7,476 bases of DNA from Corallococcus sp. (lineage in GTDB: Bacteria; Bacillota; Clostridia; Christensenellales; CAG-314), in the NCBI GenBank assembly GCA_023663205.1, contig JAMPHX010000066.1, positions 1 through 7,476 of the forward strand, in the 5' to 3' direction. The stretch's first letter is position 1; each line of letters opens with the position of its first letter. Position numbers and translations under genes: made by a program. The notes beneath the pieces are model-generated. The model worked only from the letters and a program-made list of their open reading frames with translations, was not told the origin of the DNA and made no database searches. This document shows, piece after piece, positions 6,485 through 7,476 of this stretch.

Positions 6485-6599
6485 GTCATTGCGAGGCAAC
6501 TTGTTGCCGAAGTAATCCATATGATATCTCCGATTATTAACGGTAACGCTCTTATAACCGACAGTCGCTTCTGAATTGCTTCACTACGTTCTCAATGAC
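6485..6599. mobile_element. MITE-like palindromic repeat, copy 2
   Basis: The unit starts GTCATTGCGAG, identical over 11 bases to copy 1 at 493, and carries GAAGTAATCC (6509-6518) where copy 1 has GAAGCAATCC. Its right end reads CAATGAC, with a mirrored GAATTGCTTCAC segment inside. The left arm also contains a perfect small palindrome GGCAAC-TT-GTTGCC (6495-6508). At 115 bp it is the same size class as copy 1. It has no ORF. The two copies lie about 5.9 kb apart and bracket the operon and the kinase pseudogene. Confidence 0.6.
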
Positions 6600-6669
6600 G
6601 GGCGGATATATAAATAACAATTTACCCTATGGAAAGTGCGCGTTGAGCGTATCGCTTATTTTTTTGCAG

Positions 6670-6698
6670 ATGTTAACAATAAGTTACAAAATGTTAAC
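6670..6698 (+). repeat. Direct repeat ATGTTAAC, possible operator pair
   Basis: ATGTTAAC occurs at 6670-6677 and 6691-6698, start to start 21 bases, which is two turns of the helix. Each contains the palindrome GTTAAC, and a degenerate AAGTTAC lies between them. The pair ends nine bases before the -35 box of the next promoter, a usual place for an activator or repressor. The protein that would bind is unknown. Confidence 0.35.
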
Positions 6699-6707
6699 TA
6701 AAAGTGG

Positions 6708-6737
6708 TTGAAATAAATTGTAAATTTGCAATAAAAT
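6708..6737 (+). promoter_or_regulatory. Promoter of the 83-residue small gene
   Basis: TTGAAA (6708-6713, 5/6) and TAAAAT (6732-6737, 5/6) are separated by 18 bases. This is the best sigma-70-type promoter in the window by joint -35/-10 quality. It would give a leader of about 100 bases before the ATG at 6849. Confidence 0.55.
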
Positions 6738-6765
6738 CAAATATCCCGTGTGATACATTATCGAA

Positions 6766-6797
6766 ATCGGTACAGTATTTGATTGCCGAATACCGAT
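6766..6797 (+). other. Hairpin in the leader of the small gene
   Basis: ATCGGTA (6766-6772) and TACCGAT (6791-6797) form a 7-bp stem with an 18-base loop. An alternative GTATT/AATAC pairing (6775-6779 with 6789-6793) would compete with it. No known riboswitch consensus is recognised. Confidence 0.3.
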
Positions 6798-6848
6798 AGC
6801 AGAGCGTGTTCCCCGTTTGTATTCAATAAACAAATAGGAGGGCTAATT

Positions 6849-7100
6849 ATGTCAAGTAAACGAGAACGCGAAACCGTAGCAATGTTTGCTCAGGCGGGGA
6901 AAGATAACGGATACGAATACAAAGACGTTGAATTGCTGTTTTTGTTGGCTTTGCATTGCGACGATTGGGAAGAAAAACTCGTGCGCATGACAGAGCAAAT
7001 CGCGAACAAAGTTTCCACCAAACAAATGGCAAAAGAGATTCTTCGCGATATACCGTGGGAAAACATAAAACAAGCAATAAACTTAGATAATCTGCGGTAA
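6849..7100 (+). CDS. Small cytosolic protein of unknown function, 83 residues
   Basis: The start at 6849 is chosen because AGGAGGG (6836-6842) lies six bases upstream, a near-perfect ribosome binding site; the frame is open to an earlier ATG at 6783 that has none. The product begins with a charged MSSKRERE stretch and appears largely helical, with an acidic-hydrophobic block KDVELLFLLALHCDDWEEKL (residues 25-44) and a second helical part around KQMAKEILRDIPW (58-70). It has one cysteine and no membrane segment or signal peptide. I do not recognise the family. Its own promoter and a strong terminator make it a monocistronic gene. The helical pattern would suit a small adaptor or DNA- or protein-binding regulator, but nothing in the sequence establishes this. 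Confidence 0.8.
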   Translation: MSSKRERETVAMFAQAGKDNGYEYKDVELLFLLALHCDDWEEKLVRMTEQIANKVSTKQMAKEILRDIPWENIKQAINLDNLR

Positions 7101-7102
7101 CG

Positions 7103-7132
7103 AAAAAAGGAAGATTTAGTCTTCCTTTTTTT
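7103..7132 (+). terminator. Rho-independent terminator of the small gene
   Basis: A perfect 12-bp inverted repeat, AAAAAAGGAAGA (7103-7114) and TCTTCCTTTTTT (7120-7131), has a 5-base loop and ends in a T7 run. It starts two bases after the TAA stop. The A-rich left arm could let it work in both directions. Confidence 0.9.
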
Positions 7133-7439
7133 GAAATATTTGCTTCAAAACAATAATATTTGTTGCCAAAACTCAAAAAATTTTATATGATATTTTTATA
7201 GAAGTATTTCTCGTTTTGTCTGTATACATCTTTCTCAAATCCGCATGATTACATATTTGACGGAATATCAATGTCTTTGATGTATAGACATTTGTAAAAT
7301 TACGACAAGTGTAAAAGTGTATTGTCGACTAATGTGCGGAATACCAATTTGTTGTACAAAAGTTTTAAAATATCTTCTTGTAAATGAGGCAAATTTACGC
7401 AAGTTGTAAAGCGGAACGGAAAATTTCGGAGGAAAAGTC
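7133..7439 (+). promoter_or_regulatory. AT-rich intergenic leader with three hairpins before the last gene
   Basis: No ORF with a ribosome binding site is seen here. Three inverted repeats follow in order: ATGTCT/AGACAT (7271-7291, 9-base loop), CGACAA/TTGTCG (7303-7327, 13-base loop) and CTTGTAAAT against ATTTACGCAAG (7377-7403, CG bulge). A TAAAAT box occurs at 7366-7371 without a good -35, and TTGACG (7257-7262) has only a TATAGA 20 bases away, so the promoter is not resolved. The hairpins suggest a structured leader, but none matches a riboswitch class I can name. Confidence 0.35.
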
Positions 7440-7476
7440 ATGCAACTTATATCTATGCCAAAGGCAAACTGCAATT
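7440..7476 (+). CDS. Start of a gene running off the window (12 codons visible)
   Basis: GGAGG (7428-7432) lies seven bases before an ATG at 7440, and the frame stays open to the window end, giving MQLISMPKANCN. The strong ribosome binding site supports a real start. The function cannot be called from 12 residues. The end resembles the region just before and into the first Cys of a radical SAM CN(x)2CxYC cluster motif, as in sulfatase-maturase-like enzymes, but this is a guess that the next few codons would settle. Confidence 0.6.
   Translation, partial: MQLISMPKANCN

Noticed and set aside
6783..6848. Upstream ATG extending the 83-residue protein by 22 residues
   Set aside because: The extension reads through the AGGAGGG ribosome binding site of the start at 6849 and has no site of its own.
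1..7476. CRISPR array, tRNA or rRNA gene, integrase or transposase gene
   Set aside because: No regularly spaced repeats, no tRNA-like cloverleaf or rRNA stretch, and no recombinase motifs were seen on either strand.

Overview
The window is AT-rich, with tightly packed genes on the + strand, strong GGAGG-type ribosome binding sites, U-rich intrinsic terminators and ATG starts. This suggests a low-GC Firmicutes-like bacterium, probably a clostridial gut lineage. That assignment is an inference from style; no rRNA or marker gene is present.

Layout. Positions 1-177 are the 3' end of an unrecognised gene. Positions 298-455 look like a self-contained mini transcription unit: a -10 box, a strong ribosome binding site, a 26-codon ORF and a perfect GC-rich terminator. 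A roughly 115-bp palindromic MITE-like repeat follows (492-605), then an AT-rich leader with two candidate promoters and two long G tracts. The core is a two-gene operon (912-5285) with a 3-bp gap. The first gene encodes a 937-residue protein with about 12 membrane helices, apparently three copies of a 4-helix module, fused to a C-terminal McrB-like AAA+ ATPase. The second encodes a 518-residue DUF2357/McrC-like partner in which I see no PD-(D/E)XK nuclease site but do see Cys-pair zinc-ribbon motifs. Downstream is an aminoglycoside-phosphotransferase-family pseudogene (5544-6436) with a stop codon and a 1-base frameshift. A second MITE-like repeat follows (6485-6599). Next come an 83-residue orphan small gene with its own promoter and terminator (6849-7100) and a structured leader running into a gene that starts at 7440 and leaves the window.

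How it fits together. The McrB-like and McrC-like genes probably form one ATP- or GTP-driven complex held at the membrane. The apparent loss of the nuclease and the large membrane domain make a classical DNA-cleaving McrBC mechanism unlikely. A membrane-acting conflict or defence system is one plausible reading. A G9 tract lies in the spacer of a candidate promoter and a T8G8 tract overlaps the ribosome binding site, which raises the possibility that expression is phase-variable. The two MITE-like repeats bracket the operon and the decayed kinase gene, consistent with an accessory, rearranging region.
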